Shown: positions 25,152-34,915 of the stretch, one piece after another
How the letters are laid out: every line of letters begins with the position of its first letter
How positions within the stretch are numbered: position 1 is the stretch's first letter
Origin: Cyclobacteriaceae bacterium
GTDB lineage: Bacteria > Bacteroidota > Bacteroidia > Cytophagales > Cyclobacteriaceae
DNA: 64,000 nt
NCBI GenBank assembly: GCA_028278225.1
Contig: JANQEU010000030.1
Span: 1 to 64,000 of the forward strand
Reading direction: 5' to 3'
Program-made: the position numbers and the translations under genes
The notes under the pieces: generated by a model
The model's database searches: none
What the model was told of the DNA's origin: nothing
The model's input: only the letters and a program-made list of their open reading frames with translations

Positions 25152-25904
25152 TCATCTGATCTGCTTCAGGTTCTGGATGGAGAAAAAATCTTTCTTCAAG
25201 GCTACATTAAACTCCATTTCTTCGTAGATCACCACCGTTTTCTGATCCGGATTGTCAGCAGGGATCATTTCCAATCTGGTGGGTATGGTCCGGTCTCCCA
25301 TATTTTTGATCTCTGACAAAACCATCGTATTGACCAGAAATTCGTCTTCATCATAATACTTAAACAACAGTTGATAATAGTCATTTTTTGAAATATAAGC
25401 CTCTATTCTGCCCCATACGACAGCCGCTTCCTCTTTGGGTATAAGGATCACTTTCCACGCTTCATATGCTCCGATCACTGTATCTTTTTCCAACGCATGT
25501 TCGTAGTCCTCAACGATCGATGATTCCTTTACAAGATCATCATTGGTAAAATCAGATCCCATCCAGCTCTGCATCATCATGGAGGGTGGAAGTTTGATTA
25601 CCCGGTCAATGGTCGGTTGCCAGTTCCATAATTCCTTATCACGCTTGAGAAACCCGGTCCCTTTATCACGTGCGGGAGCAGTGATCATGACCAGGCTATA
25701 TTCTGTCCCCCTCGCCCAGCTCTTCATGGAAATTTCACGGCTCCATTTTGGCCGGATGATCTGCATGGTCATGATTCCCCTATTGGATTCTCCCTGCATG
25801 AGATCATTTGCCCTGTCAATGATTTCAAGGGCCGTTGGATTCTGCGCAAGAGATAAGAGCGGTAATGCCATAAGGTTAATTAGAAGTAGTGTTCGCATTT
25901 TCAT
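25152..25904 (-). CDS. LolA-like outer-membrane lipoprotein-sorting protein
   Basis: About 250 residues: signal peptide (MRTLLLINLMALPLLSLAQ), then the LolA/LolB-like fold of the 'outer membrane lipoprotein-sorting protein' family: ALEIIDRANDLMQGESNRG, TMQIIRPKWSREISMKSW, PARDKGTGFLKRDKELWNWQP, MMMQSWMGSDFTNDDLV. The start at 25904 overlaps the TetR stop as ATGA and is preferred over a TTG at 25913. The protein probably binds a hydrophobic cargo in the periplasm and works with the two permeases, the ATPase and the barrel protein encoded after it. Confidence 0.88.
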   Translation of the reverse strand: MKMRTLLLINLMALPLLSLAQNPTALEIIDRANDLMQGESNRGIMTMQIIRPKWSREISMKSWARGTEYSLVMITAPARDKGTGFLKRDKELWNWQPTIDRVIKLPPSMMMQSWMGSDFTNDDLVKESSIVEDYEHALEKDTVIGAYEAWKVILIPKEEAAVVWGRIEAYISKNDYYQLLFKYYDEDEFLVNTMVLSEIKNMGDRTIPTRLEMIPADNPDQKTVVIYEEMEFNVALKKDFFSIQNLKQIR

Positions 25905-26479
25905 TTTCCACAATATTTGGTGATAAGATACTTTTCGAACTCATCCAACGGATATTCTTCTTTCAACACCAGGTACTGGTACCCGATACCATCAAAAATG
26001 GCTCCCAGTAACTTCGCCTCCACGGAAGGGTTTTCAAAGCCCAACTGGGTCAATAAATTTTCAACAAGTGTCATGTAATGTCCGTATTTTTCTTTGGTGA
26101 GATCCCTGACAAAGTCAAATTTCTCAACCTGCATGGAGAGACTGGCAATGAAAGACCATTGCTCGAAGTTGTCTCGCATTGTCTGAAAGAAGACCCTGAT
26201 CATATTTTCCATTGTAGTAGCCGGATCATCGGTGAAAACATCTTTCATCGTGGAGGCTTCCTCCTCATTCAACAGGTCAAGCAGGGCTCTGAGCAGATCC
26301 TCTTTGCTACTATAATAATGATACATGAGTCCTTTTGAGACTCCGGCCTTTTCTACTATATCAGCTATCGAAGTAGAAAGAAATCCCTTCGTGCCAAAAA
26401 GCTCCAATGAAGCCTGCAGGATCTTGTCCTTGGCGGCTTCACGTATCACTTCAAATTGTTCTTTTGTTCTGGGACTCAT
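25901..26479 (-). CDS. TetR/AcrR-family repressor of the LolA-like export operon
   Basis: About 192 residues from the ATG at 26479 (MSPRTKEQFEVIREAAKDK). The helix-turn-helix is canonical: ILQASLELFGTKGFLSTSIADIVEKAGVSKGLMYHYYSSKEDLLRALL. The frame stays open to an ATG at 26539, but the extra 20 residues do not look like a TetR N-terminus and cover a 22-bp palindrome (26482-26503) that is a good TetR operator, so the downstream start is chosen. The 3' end overlaps the LolA-like gene (ATGA). It probably represses its own operon; the inducer is unknown. Confidence 0.88.
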   Translation of the reverse strand: MSPRTKEQFEVIREAAKDKILQASLELFGTKGFLSTSIADIVEKAGVSKGLMYHYYSSKEDLLRALLDLLNEEEASTMKDVFTDDPATTMENMIRVFFQTMRDNFEQWSFIASLSMQVEKFDFVRDLTKEKYGHYMTLVENLLTQLGFENPSVEAKLLGAIFDGIGYQYLVLKEEYPLDEFEKYLITKYCGK

Positions 26480-26481
26480 AT

Positions 26482-26503
26482 ATTGACTGAACGGTTGGTC
26501 AAT
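26482..26503. promoter_or_regulatory. Candidate TetR operator
   Basis: ATTGACTGAAC followed by GGTTGGTCAAT gives an imperfect 22-bp palindrome with 8 of 11 positions paired, and TTGAC/GTCAA ends as in many TetR/AcrR operators. It ends 3 bp before the preferred TetR start, where bound repressor would block initiation. Confidence 0.5.
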
Positions 26504-26660
26504 CATAAAAGTTGCATCTCTTCCTGATAATTTTGACATGATTTAGATCAGGTCTTTTCTAACTAATGAGAATTCGATATAACAATTCCAGTGGAATTTC
26601 TTAAAAACAGCATAAACCCTGTTTCAGAGGCTTCCAGGGATAGGAATGAGCGGAAGAAAG

Positions 26661-26702
26661 CCGTGGAATCTTTTCAATGGAAAACTCCACGGACCATCCA
26701 TC
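26661..26702. terminator. Hairpin between the Fn3 lipoprotein and TetR genes
   Basis: CCGTGGA (26661-26667) pairs with TCCACGG (26696-26702), and the inner TTTTC pairs with GAAAA around an AATG loop. Stable on both strands but without a T-run, so either a transcript end or a mobile hairpin. Confidence 0.35.
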
Positions 26703-26801
26703 CCGCTAATCACTACGAATGACCCTCTGAGAGAGGATGAGGCCGGTTTTGCTGTTTTTTATATCGAACTGACGTTAACTAAATATTCTATTGGGCAAAA
26801 C

Positions 26802-28559
26802 TTATTTTGAAAATTTGGCCGAAAGTAATTTTGTAGGATCCAAGGTCGCATTTTCGCTCGTGATGTCTCCATACACATAGTAGATTTCCGTGCCTGAAGT
26901 TATCAATGCAACAGGTTCCATCCCATCTGAAAAAATTCCTGATACGGCTTTCCATGAAGTCCCGTTCCATATTGACAATGCCGGGTAATGTACTGTCTGC
27001 GATTCAAGTTTATCGGAGGCAATTATGACGTTACCTTCAGAATCAACCGTTATTGCCATCGGCGTGTAGAACCAGTCATCTTCTTTATCTGCAAGTGTTT
27101 CTACCGTAGTAGGCGACGTGACTTCATATATGCCTCCCCCATAATTGGCAAAAGATTGCGTGGAACTCATAAAATACAACTTCCCGTTTCCTCTGGCAAT
27201 ATGGATGTCATCTATATAATCAGCGGTCCACGTCAGGTCTGAGTCCCAGGTGGAGGTGTTCAGATGTCTTATGTGTAGGGTATGGTTAAAATCGGCGTTC
27301 TTAACAGTGTAATACAAATAAAGTGTGCCATCCAGATTGGATAACCCGACATTGAACAAATCCCCGGTTTCTATCCATCCATTCGCATCACCACCCACAG
27401 TCGCCCAATCGGATCCTGTCCACTTAAGCACCTTCAGGTCATAATCAGGATAAGCTTCTACAGCCACATATAGTTCATCTCCCATCACTTCTATATCTAT
27501 GCCAGCGGGGCTATCGGCATCACCAAAATTATTTTGTGCCAGGTTCGTGGACCAATTGGTGCCGTTAGATTCATAGATAAAGACATCATTACTTGACAAA
27601 CCGGCAATATACATGTTAGTATTCCCTGTAGCTATTGCCATCCCGGACAATGAACCATTGGAAATATCACCCGGCAATGTTCCGCCTGCTTCCTCCCATA
27701 TTGTTCCGTTCAATTTATACATGGCTGCGCTACCATTAGCCACAAAATCCTTGAGGACTCCGAGGTATGGCACGCCATTAGAAATCTTCAATTCAAGAAA
27801 CGGTATTCCCCCGTTCAGGGAATTGACATTTCCCAACGGTGTCTTTGTATAGCTAATGGTCTCAAGTTGGGTACCTCCTCCGCCTTCACCCTTGACCATG
27901 TCTCCCGCTTCGAAATCGTAAATTATTTCACTGCCACTGACCATGCAGTAGTACCGGACAGCTATCTTGTAGTAGAAGATTTCTTCAGGCTCTACCCACC
28001 TATCAGTATAAAATTGTTCCTCCGTTTCATCCAATATGTTGAAATTGCCAAGATCAAGTTCTGATGCACGGTAGATGATATATTTGGTTCTTGTATGATT
28101 GACAAGAAGTGATTCATTATTTGGATCATTCCAGACAAGAAAATTATCTCCATCCTGATCTGAGATTTCCGTGATTTCAACCTTATCTGCATCAAAAGCG
28201 TATCCTGTTTCTATATCACCATATTCGCTGAAGCCAGGGCCATTTTTATGTGCCCGGCACTTGTATTCATAAATCTGCCCGGGTACGATCTGATTTGAAG
28301 GCAACATCCAACCCTGATCCCAATATGGTGGTGGTCCCCAAAGCCCCACATCAACCCATTCTCCTGTCAATGGATCTCTCCGTACTATTTGATACGTTCC
28401 TACTCCGGGTAAAAGATCCCAGGTAATAAAGATGGTTCCGATATACGTACCATCGGAGGCATTTATACCTTCGGGAACAGCTAGTATCTCATCGTCATCA
28501 TTGCATCCGATAAAGGCCAACGACAAAACAAACAGGATTGACAATATAATTGCTTTCAT
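26802..28559 (-). CDS. Large surface lipoprotein with Fn3-like domains and a propeller-like C-terminal region
   Basis: 585 residues from the ATG at 28559 (MKAIILSILFVLSLAFIGC, lipobox Cys19); the frame opens further upstream but that start would add residues before the leader. Residues about 25-110 and 120-210 look like fibronectin-type repeats (GTIFITWDLLPGVGTYQIVRRD; NFLVWNDPNNESLLVNHTRTKYIIYRA). The rest (about 230-585) consists of repeated W-x-x-V/L-G-G strand patterns, as in beta-propellers. No catalytic motif was recognised. It is probably a surface-exposed binding protein; it stands alone, with a 447-bp gene-free region before it. Confidence 0.7.
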   Translation of the reverse strand: MKAIILSILFVLSLAFIGCNDDDEILAVPEGINASDGTYIGTIFITWDLLPGVGTYQIVRRDPLTGEWVDVGLWGPPPYWDQGWMLPSNQIVPGQIYEYKCRAHKNGPGFSEYGDIETGYAFDADKVEITEISDQDGDNFLVWNDPNNESLLVNHTRTKYIIYRASELDLGNFNILDETEEQFYTDRWVEPEEIFYYKIAVRYYCMVSGSEIIYDFEAGDMVKGEGGGGTQLETISYTKTPLGNVNSLNGGIPFLELKISNGVPYLGVLKDFVANGSAAMYKLNGTIWEEAGGTLPGDISNGSLSGMAIATGNTNMYIAGLSSNDVFIYESNGTNWSTNLAQNNFGDADSPAGIDIEVMGDELYVAVEAYPDYDLKVLKWTGSDWATVGGDANGWIETGDLFNVGLSNLDGTLYLYYTVKNADFNHTLHIRHLNTSTWDSDLTWTADYIDDIHIARGNGKLYFMSSTQSFANYGGGIYEVTSPTTVETLADKEDDWFYTPMAITVDSEGNVIIASDKLESQTVHYPALSIWNGTSWKAVSGIFSDGMEPVALITSGTEIYYVYGDITSENATLDPTKLLSAKFSK

Positions 28560-29006
28560 TTTTTTAAAGACTTTTTCCGTAAATGACAGACCGCTCCAGG
28601 TCTTCATAGCATGATGTACTATATACCAAGTACAATAACCTCATACCAGGTGGTGAGTGAGTGTTCACGCCAGATTATCTGGTTATATTTATCTACTCCC
28701 TGGTGGATTGGGATGGTTCTTCGATACGATATTAAAGAAGCCAGGGGTTACAGGCAATGACGATAGTCATAACGGCAGGTATATGTGGGAATAATCTGTT
28801 TTTCCTGCACTTTCAATTTATCACCAAAACCAATAAGGCCTGCATGGCAGACTTACCTCATGTTAGTACGGTGCATACCCCCAATTCTGTCTACGGAAGG
28901 TATACCCCCTTAATAAGATGTATTTGAAACGGTATCACGTGTAAGGATTCAAGAACCCAGCAGCAAAGGGTTCCCGGAAAAATGGAACCGGCAAACAGGA
29001 TTTGTT
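28560..29006. other. Gene-free region carrying paired ATACCCCC boxes
   Basis: 447 bp without a credible gene, upstream of the Fn3 lipoprotein and downstream of the metallophosphoesterase. It contains ATACCCCC at 28875-28882 and again at 28902-28909, a 27-bp offset. The reverse-complement box also occurs at 20648-20655. It resembles a pair of regulator-binding sites; no regulator is encoded next to it. Confidence 0.4.
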
Positions 29007-30239
29007 TTAAGCTCTCTTCAATTCCAGTACGGTGATCTCAGGGAGTATCCCTATCCGGCCAGGGTATCCAATATACCCAAATCCACGATTCACGTACAAA
29101 TATTGATCCCCCTCCCGGTAAAGATCCGCCCATTGTTTGTACATGTATTTTGAGGGGCTCCATCGAAAATCTCCGATCTCGATACCAAACTGCATGCCAT
29201 GAGTGTGACCTGCAAGCGTCAGATCTATGTCAGGAAACTCCGGCCGGATCTGAGCATCCCAGTGACTGGGATCATGAGACATCAGTATTTTGTAAGGGAT
29301 TTCCTCTATTCCCTGGTATGTTTTCGGCAGATCCCCATATTTTGAAAATCTGCCTGCTCCCCAATTTTCGAGACCCAATAATGCAACCGCTTCGCCATCA
29401 ACCTCAATGATCTTGTTTTCATTCAGCATAATGTTCCAACCCATATACCGATGCATATCATGTAGATTTTCAATGTCCTTCTGCTTTGCATCCAGGCTGG
29501 ACCATCCGCGATAATCACCATAATCGTGATTACCCATTGTTGAATGCACTCCCAGAGGCGCTTTTATCTTTTTGAAAATGTCCAGGTACGGTTTGGCTTC
29601 CTCGCTCTCATTATTCACAAGGTCACCCGTGAAAAGCACGATATCCCCCTTTTGCGCATTGATAAGATCCACTCCTCCGCTGACAGCTGTTTTATTATAG
29701 AAACTGCCGGTATGTATGTCGGATATCTGGACCAGCCTGATACCATCAAATGTCTTAGGTAAATTGGCAGACTGGATTATACGTTTCTTTACCCTGTAAT
29801 CATGGGCCCCTGAAATGATACCGAATGTAAACCCCGTCAGGGGAACCGCCCCGGCTATCAATGCGGCCTTGCCCATAAACTCTGACCTGCCGGGTATTGT
29901 TGGCGTCTCCGACGAGGTAAAGAATTGACTTATGTAAACGATTCCGCGCCTGATATCCTCTCCGAAGATTACCAGCGAAGAAAATATCTTCGCAACCAGA
30001 TTGATAAAGAAAAACGTGGTGATAAACAACCTGAGGCCTCTAAAGGTATGTGGGTCCAGTTGATTGTAAAGCAATATTCCTCCCAGAGCCACAGCAGAAA
30101 ATATCCAATAGGCAATGAAGGCTGATCTCCTCCAGAATATGGCACTGTCGCTCACAAGAGACCTTACTACTGAAAAGACATATATGTCAATCAGCAGGTA
30201 AAAAAACAAGAAGAATATCAAAAAGTAAATTCTACTCAT
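29007..30239 (-). CDS. Membrane-anchored metallophosphoesterase (YkuE-like)
   Basis: About 410 residues. Four hydrophobic segments occupy the first 125 residues, then comes a calcineurin-like phosphoesterase domain facing the outside: ISDIHTGSF (metal D and H), FTGDLVNNE, MGNHDYGDY, a later SHDPSHW and GHTHGMQFG. All five blocks of the family are present. The ATG at 30239 is chosen over a TTG at 30254. Homologues such as YkuE act on lipid A precursors or nucleotides; the substrate here is unknown. Confidence 0.9.
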   Translation of the reverse strand: MSRIYFLIFFLFFYLLIDIYVFSVVRSLVSDSAIFWRRSAFIAYWIFSAVALGGILLYNQLDPHTFRGLRLFITTFFFINLVAKIFSSLVIFGEDIRRGIVYISQFFTSSETPTIPGRSEFMGKAALIAGAVPLTGFTFGIISGAHDYRVKKRIIQSANLPKTFDGIRLVQISDIHTGSFYNKTAVSGGVDLINAQKGDIVLFTGDLVNNESEEAKPYLDIFKKIKAPLGVHSTMGNHDYGDYRGWSSLDAKQKDIENLHDMHRYMGWNIMLNENKIIEVDGEAVALLGLENWGAGRFSKYGDLPKTYQGIEEIPYKILMSHDPSHWDAQIRPEFPDIDLTLAGHTHGMQFGIEIGDFRWSPSKYMYKQWADLYREGDQYLYVNRGFGYIGYPGRIGILPEITVLELKRA

Positions 30240-30302
30240 ATAAGGTAGAATCAAAAAGACCCCTGATTGTTACAGGGCCTCTTTGATCCTTCAAAATTTT
30301 GT

Positions 30303-33300
30303 TTAACTGATACCAAGTTTCCTGTTGACTCTTGCAAAGAAGAGATACATAACAGGCACGATGACCAACGTCAGGAAAGTGGCAAACGTTAGTCCGAAAA
30401 TTATCGTCCAGGACATAGGTCCCCAGAAGATCACGTTGTCCCCTCCCATGTAGAAATCCGAGTTGTATTCCGTGAAAAACCTGATAAAGTCAAAGTTGAT
30501 CCCAACCGCAAGAGGTATTAGCCCCAGAATAGTGGTGATTGCGGTAAGCAACACAGGGCGTAACCTTGTCTTTCCGGCTTCTACAATGGCAGCTATCACT
30601 TCGTCAAACGGGAGCTTGTCAACACCGAGTTTCTTTCTTCGGCGTGTTCTGCTCAATTCAATAAAGTCGATCAATACAATCGAGTTATTCACCACGATCC
30701 CGGCCAGGGATATGATTCCAATCATTGTCATGATCACCACAAAATCCATCTGGAAGGTGATTAATCCCATAAACACGCCAATTGTGCTGAACACTACTGA
30801 AGTCATGATAATAAATGGCGTTGTGAGTTTGTTGAACTGGGACACTATGATCAGGAATATCAGGAACACTGCAAGTAAAAGCGCGCCACTGAGAAAAGAC
30901 ATTTCCTCTGCCTGCTCTTCCTGTTCGCCTCCAAATTTAAACTCATAACCCAATGGCATCTCAAAATCTGCCAGAAGGACTTTGATCTCGTCGTTTATTT
31001 CAGTTGGATTATATCCTCCCAGCACATTGGAAGAAATGGTCACCATTCGGTCAAGATCCTTTCTCTTAACTGAGCCATAGGTAGAGCTCAATTCCGCTTT
31101 TGCCACAGCTGAAATGGGCACTTGATGAAATTTACCGGTAGCATTGTCCCTGAAGGTAATGCTCTTATTCATAAGCGCATCCAGATCGTACCTGTACTCG
31201 TCCGCAAGTCGGAGTTGAATTTCATAATCGTCCTCACCCAGTTTGAATTTGGATATTTCCTTTCCAAATAGAGAAGTTCTGACCTCATTTGCCACACTAT
31301 TGGTCGAAAGTCCAAACCTTCGGGCTTTTTCACGATCAATATCAACAATGAGCTCGGGCTTGCCTGTTTCCAGATCGGATTTCAGTTTCTCAATTCCCGG
31401 AATCCCTTCTTCATTGATGCTATTGATCATCCTTTCCGTAATGTCTACCAGCGTGGCGTACTCCGGTCCGGAAATTTCAATCGTAATTGGTTTCCCTACA
31501 GGCGGCCCGGCGGCGTCCTTATCAACGAATATGGATACACCGGGATAATCGGTTATGCCCGTTCTGATCTCCTCCATGATATCGCTCGTGTATAGAAAGT
31601 CACTTTCGCCCGGGGGTTTGCGGTATTTGAACTCCATAAAGTTGACAGTGATCCTGGCCTTATTCGGATTACTGTTCTGCCCCATGGCACTGGGGTCATT
31701 GGGATCGGCCGTGTCTTCGCCGACTTTCGTAACCACGGATTCAATCATAAAATCATAGGGTTCCACCAGGTCAAGCACTTCCCTTTCGATTTTCAGTGCG
31801 AACTCATTGGTTCTTTCAATGTCCGTACCAATTGGCAGCTCAATAAATACGTTGACATACTTGGGCTGATTGATAGGGAAGAAGATCACCTTGGGAGGTA
31901 CAATGCTCATAAGCGTGAACGACAGAAACAGGAGGAACACTGTCCCTCCAAAGAACGCGTAAGGTCCCCAGCTCTTCAATGCCAGATTGAGCGTTTTGGA
32001 ATAAGTTCGCTCGAAGAAAGGTAAAACAACAGCCTGAAAACCCCTTGAAAGCGGATCCAGCACAAAGACATTTAGTACAAACAGGATTGCTAGCAATAAA
32101 AACAGATTACCCAGGGCTGTTACCCCCACCAACAAAAACAGGGCGCCAATGACGGTCAGTATTGCAACATTTCTCCAGAACTTCTTCTTATCGACCACGG
32201 CCTTATCACCCTGAACTTTCATAAAGGAATAGATCAGCACAGGGTTGATGACCAACGCAACAAAGAGAGAGGAGGTCAGCGTAATTATCAGTCCTATCGG
32301 TAAATACCTCATGAATTGCCCCATCAAGCCGGGCCAGAGGACCAGTGGAAGAAAGGCTGCCAAAGTGGTAGCCGTGGAAGATATAATGGGAAAAGCCACC
32401 TCTCCGACTCCTTTTCTTGTTGCGGCCATCGGACTATATCCCTGCTCCATCAGCCTGTACACATTCTCGACAACCACGATCCCATTATCAACAAGCATAC
32501 CTAACGCCATGATCAGAGAAAACAATACCATCATGTTGATAGTAATGTCAAATGCCCCCAGGATATTGAATGCGATAAACATGGAAAGGGGTATGGCGAT
32601 ACCTACAAAAAGTGCATTTCTGGTGCCCAGGAAAAATAAGAGAACAAGCACTACGAGGATAACCCCGGAGATAATATTGTTTTCCAGGCTGCTAACCATC
32701 TCTCTGACAAAACTGGATTGGTCATTGGTCCTGGTGATCTCGAGATCTTCCGGAAAATAAGGCGTCATCTCTTCCATCACTGTATTGATCTTGGCGGTAG
32801 CATTGAGCATATTCTCACCACTCCTTTTGATCACGTCAACCGATACGACAGGATTGCTGTTTAACCGGGCGTAACTTTCCGTTTCCTTATAATCAAAATC
32901 AATGGAGGCTACATCGCGGAGGTAGACGATATTGCCTTCTTCATGCTTGACCACTATATCCAGCATTTGAGAGGGGTCGGTAAACTCGCCTAATACACGA
33001 ATGGACCGGCGAACACCATCATCCAGTATATTACCTCCCGAAAGTGTAATATTCTCGGCCATCACCGCATTTTCTATGTCAGAAAAATTCAATTTTCTGG
33101 CCTCCAATTCGTAAGGATTTATCTTGATCTGAACTTCTTTTTCCTCAACACCTCTAATTTCTACCTTAGATATTTCGCTGATCTTCTCAATCTCATCTTC
33201 GAGCATTTCGGCATATCTCTCGAGTTCGTCAATCGGATAATCTCCTGACAAATTGATATTCATTATGGGGAACTCGGACAAGTCCAGTTCAAAGACATTC

Positions 33301-33740
33301 GGGTCTTGGGGAAGGTCGAGTGACGCCAATTCCGGCTTGGCCCGGTCCACTGCATCCTTTGCCTTTTGCAGGGCATCCTCTATATCGGTTTCGGGCTGGA
33401 ATTCAGCAATTATTGTAGAATAATCCTGGACGGATGTACTCTTGATATTATCGACTTCCGAAATGGTGTTTAATTCCTTCTCGATAGGACGCGTAACCAG
33501 GTTCTCCACATCGATCGGCGAATATCCCGGACTGGGTGTCCCAATATAAACAATGGGCTGCTCGATCTCCGGATAGCTGTCCTTAGGCAGCGTCCTGTAG
33601 GTAGTTATTCCCATCACCACTATCAGGAAGGTCAGGAAATAAACCGTATTCTTATTCCTCAGGGAAAAAGATGTGAGCTTAAATTCCTTGTCGACAACTT
33701 CCTCAACCTGCTGTTGTGGTTCTTTTTTGATCTTCTCCAT
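30303..33740 (-). CDS. RND-family efflux transporter (HAE1/AcrB-type)
   Basis: 1145 residues. The duplicated RND plan is visible: TM1 near residue 35, a large periplasmic loop, helices around 350-560 including MALGMLVDNGIVVVENVYRLMEQG (proton-relay Asp pair region) and LPLVLWPGLMGQFMRYLP, a second periplasmic loop, and a C-terminal helix set with GIISLAGIVVNNSIVLIDFIE. Longer than E. coli AcrB (about 1049). Last gene of an operon TetR / TolC / adaptor / RND; such sets export drugs, dyes, lipids or metals. The substrate cannot be told. Confidence 0.93.
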   Translation of the reverse strand: MEKIKKEPQQQVEEVVDKEFKLTSFSLRNKNTVYFLTFLIVVMGITTYRTLPKDSYPEIEQPIVYIGTPSPGYSPIDVENLVTRPIEKELNTISEVDNIKSTSVQDYSTIIAEFQPETDIEDALQKAKDAVDRAKPELASLDLPQDPNVFELDLSEFPIMNINLSGDYPIDELERYAEMLEDEIEKISEISKVEIRGVEEKEVQIKINPYELEARKLNFSDIENAVMAENITLSGGNILDDGVRRSIRVLGEFTDPSQMLDIVVKHEEGNIVYLRDVASIDFDYKETESYARLNSNPVVSVDVIKRSGENMLNATAKINTVMEEMTPYFPEDLEITRTNDQSSFVREMVSSLENNIISGVILVVLVLLFFLGTRNALFVGIAIPLSMFIAFNILGAFDITINMMVLFSLIMALGMLVDNGIVVVENVYRLMEQGYSPMAATRKGVGEVAFPIISSTATTLAAFLPLVLWPGLMGQFMRYLPIGLIITLTSSLFVALVINPVLIYSFMKVQGDKAVVDKKKFWRNVAILTVIGALFLLVGVTALGNLFLLLAILFVLNVFVLDPLSRGFQAVVLPFFERTYSKTLNLALKSWGPYAFFGGTVFLLFLSFTLMSIVPPKVIFFPINQPKYVNVFIELPIGTDIERTNEFALKIEREVLDLVEPYDFMIESVVTKVGEDTADPNDPSAMGQNSNPNKARITVNFMEFKYRKPPGESDFLYTSDIMEEIRTGITDYPGVSIFVDKDAAGPPVGKPITIEISGPEYATLVDITERMINSINEEGIPGIEKLKSDLETGKPELIVDIDREKARRFGLSTNSVANEVRTSLFGKEISKFKLGEDDYEIQLRLADEYRYDLDALMNKSITFRDNATGKFHQVPISAVAKAELSSTYGSVKRKDLDRMVTISSNVLGGYNPTEINDEIKVLLADFEMPLGYEFKFGGEQEEQAEEMSFLSGALLLAVFLIFLIIVSQFNKLTTPFIIMTSVVFSTIGVFMGLITFQMDFVVIMTMIGIISLAGIVVNNSIVLIDFIELSRTRRRKKLGVDKLPFDEVIAAIVEAGKTRLRPVLLTAITTILGLIPLAVGINFDFIRFFTEYNSDFYMGGDNVIFWGPMSWTIIFGLTFATFLTLVIVPVMYLFFARVNRKLGIS

Positions 33741-33756
33741 CAGATTAAAGATTTAT

Positions 33757-34911
33757 TTAGAGATTAGCTGTTAACAGTTTGACTTCCGAACCGTTGCTCA
33801 CATCCCGGAAACCTTCATCAATTACTTTTTCATTACCGCTCAATCCCTCAAGGATCTCGGTCTTGCTATTGAAGGATAAGCCGGTAACGATCCTGGCTTT
33901 TCTGGCCACATTTTTTGATCCGTCTTTGTCAACAACATACACGTATTTTCCATCACCATCCGTCTGGATCAGCCTCGTGGGAACGGAAATTGCCTTCTCG
34001 TTAACGTAATCTGTCATATTTAAGATCACTACCTGGTTAGGCTGATATACGAAATCCGAAGCCGGCGGAAGCGCTACTTCAACCACAAACGTCCTGTTCT
34101 CAACATTGATTACCTTGCTGACCGAGGAGATTGAGGACTTAAATCTGAGGTCCTGGATGGGAAAGAAAACCTCCACACGGTCATCGGCCTTGAATCTGCC
34201 TAAATAAGCCTCCGATACATCTCCCTTGATGTACATATCCTGGTGATTCAAAACCCTGATCAGCGGGAATCCCGGTTGAGCCATCTCACCAACCCTGGCA
34301 GGAATATCATCGATGGTCCCGCTGAAGGGCGCTGTGACAATATATTGACTGAGTTGACTTTTGAGGGTTGCCAACCTCCGCTCAAGCGTTTCCTTATTAT
34401 TCTTGGCCTGTAAATATTGGATTTCTGTCCCAATATTCTGATCCCAGAGATTTTTCTGCCGCTCAAAAACTATTGCCGCCAGCTCAATGGAAGTTTCGAC
34501 TTCTGCGATACTGTTGCGGAGCATATCTGCGTCAAGTTCGATCAGCACCTGACCTTTTTTGACAAACTCCCCTTCATCAACGTTGATCTTTTCTATCCGG
34601 CCCATTGTTTCCGCGGAAATCATGACATTTCTTCTGGATTCAACGGCTCCACGTACTTCTATCTGATGATAGAAAAGTGAAGGAGTGGCATCTATTGAAG
34701 TCACTAACACTTCCTGTCCAATTTCCTGGGAATCAGGATTGGCGGCTGAAATTTCCTCCTCCAGCGTCCTGATTTTGTCCTGGAGTTCAGCCAGCTCAGC
34801 TTTATATTTATCTAATTCAGCCTGCTTGGATTCCTTTGAATCGGCCGTGCCACACTCAAACAGGATCATTCCTGCAAGTAAGGCAATAAACAATGTTTTA
34901 ATGTGAGTCAT
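33757..34911 (-). CDS. RND membrane-fusion (adaptor) lipoprotein
   Basis: 384 residues. The leader MTHIKTLFIALLAGMILFEC ends in a lipobox Cys, so the protein is a lipid-anchored adaptor. A short coiled coil (QAELDKYKAELAELQDKIRTLEEE) is followed by the biotinyl-lipoyl-like half (MGRIEKINVDEGEFVKKGQVLIELD), the alpha-hairpin, the second lipoyl half (GTIDDIPARVGEMAQPGFPLIRV), a beta-barrel and the membrane-proximal domain. It joins the RND pump (16 bp downstream) to the TolC-like channel (gene 4 bp upstream). Confidence 0.92.
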   Translation of the reverse strand: MTHIKTLFIALLAGMILFECGTADSKESKQAELDKYKAELAELQDKIRTLEEEISAANPDSQEIGQEVLVTSIDATPSLFYHQIEVRGAVESRRNVMISAETMGRIEKINVDEGEFVKKGQVLIELDADMLRNSIAEVETSIELAAIVFERQKNLWDQNIGTEIQYLQAKNNKETLERRLATLKSQLSQYIVTAPFSGTIDDIPARVGEMAQPGFPLIRVLNHQDMYIKGDVSEAYLGRFKADDRVEVFFPIQDLRFKSSISSVSKVINVENRTFVVEVALPPASDFVYQPNQVVILNMTDYVNEKAISVPTRLIQTDGDGKYVYVVDKDGSKNVARKARIVTGLSFNSKTEILEGLSGNEKVIDEGFRDVSNGSEVKLLTANL

Positions 34912-34915
34912 TTCT

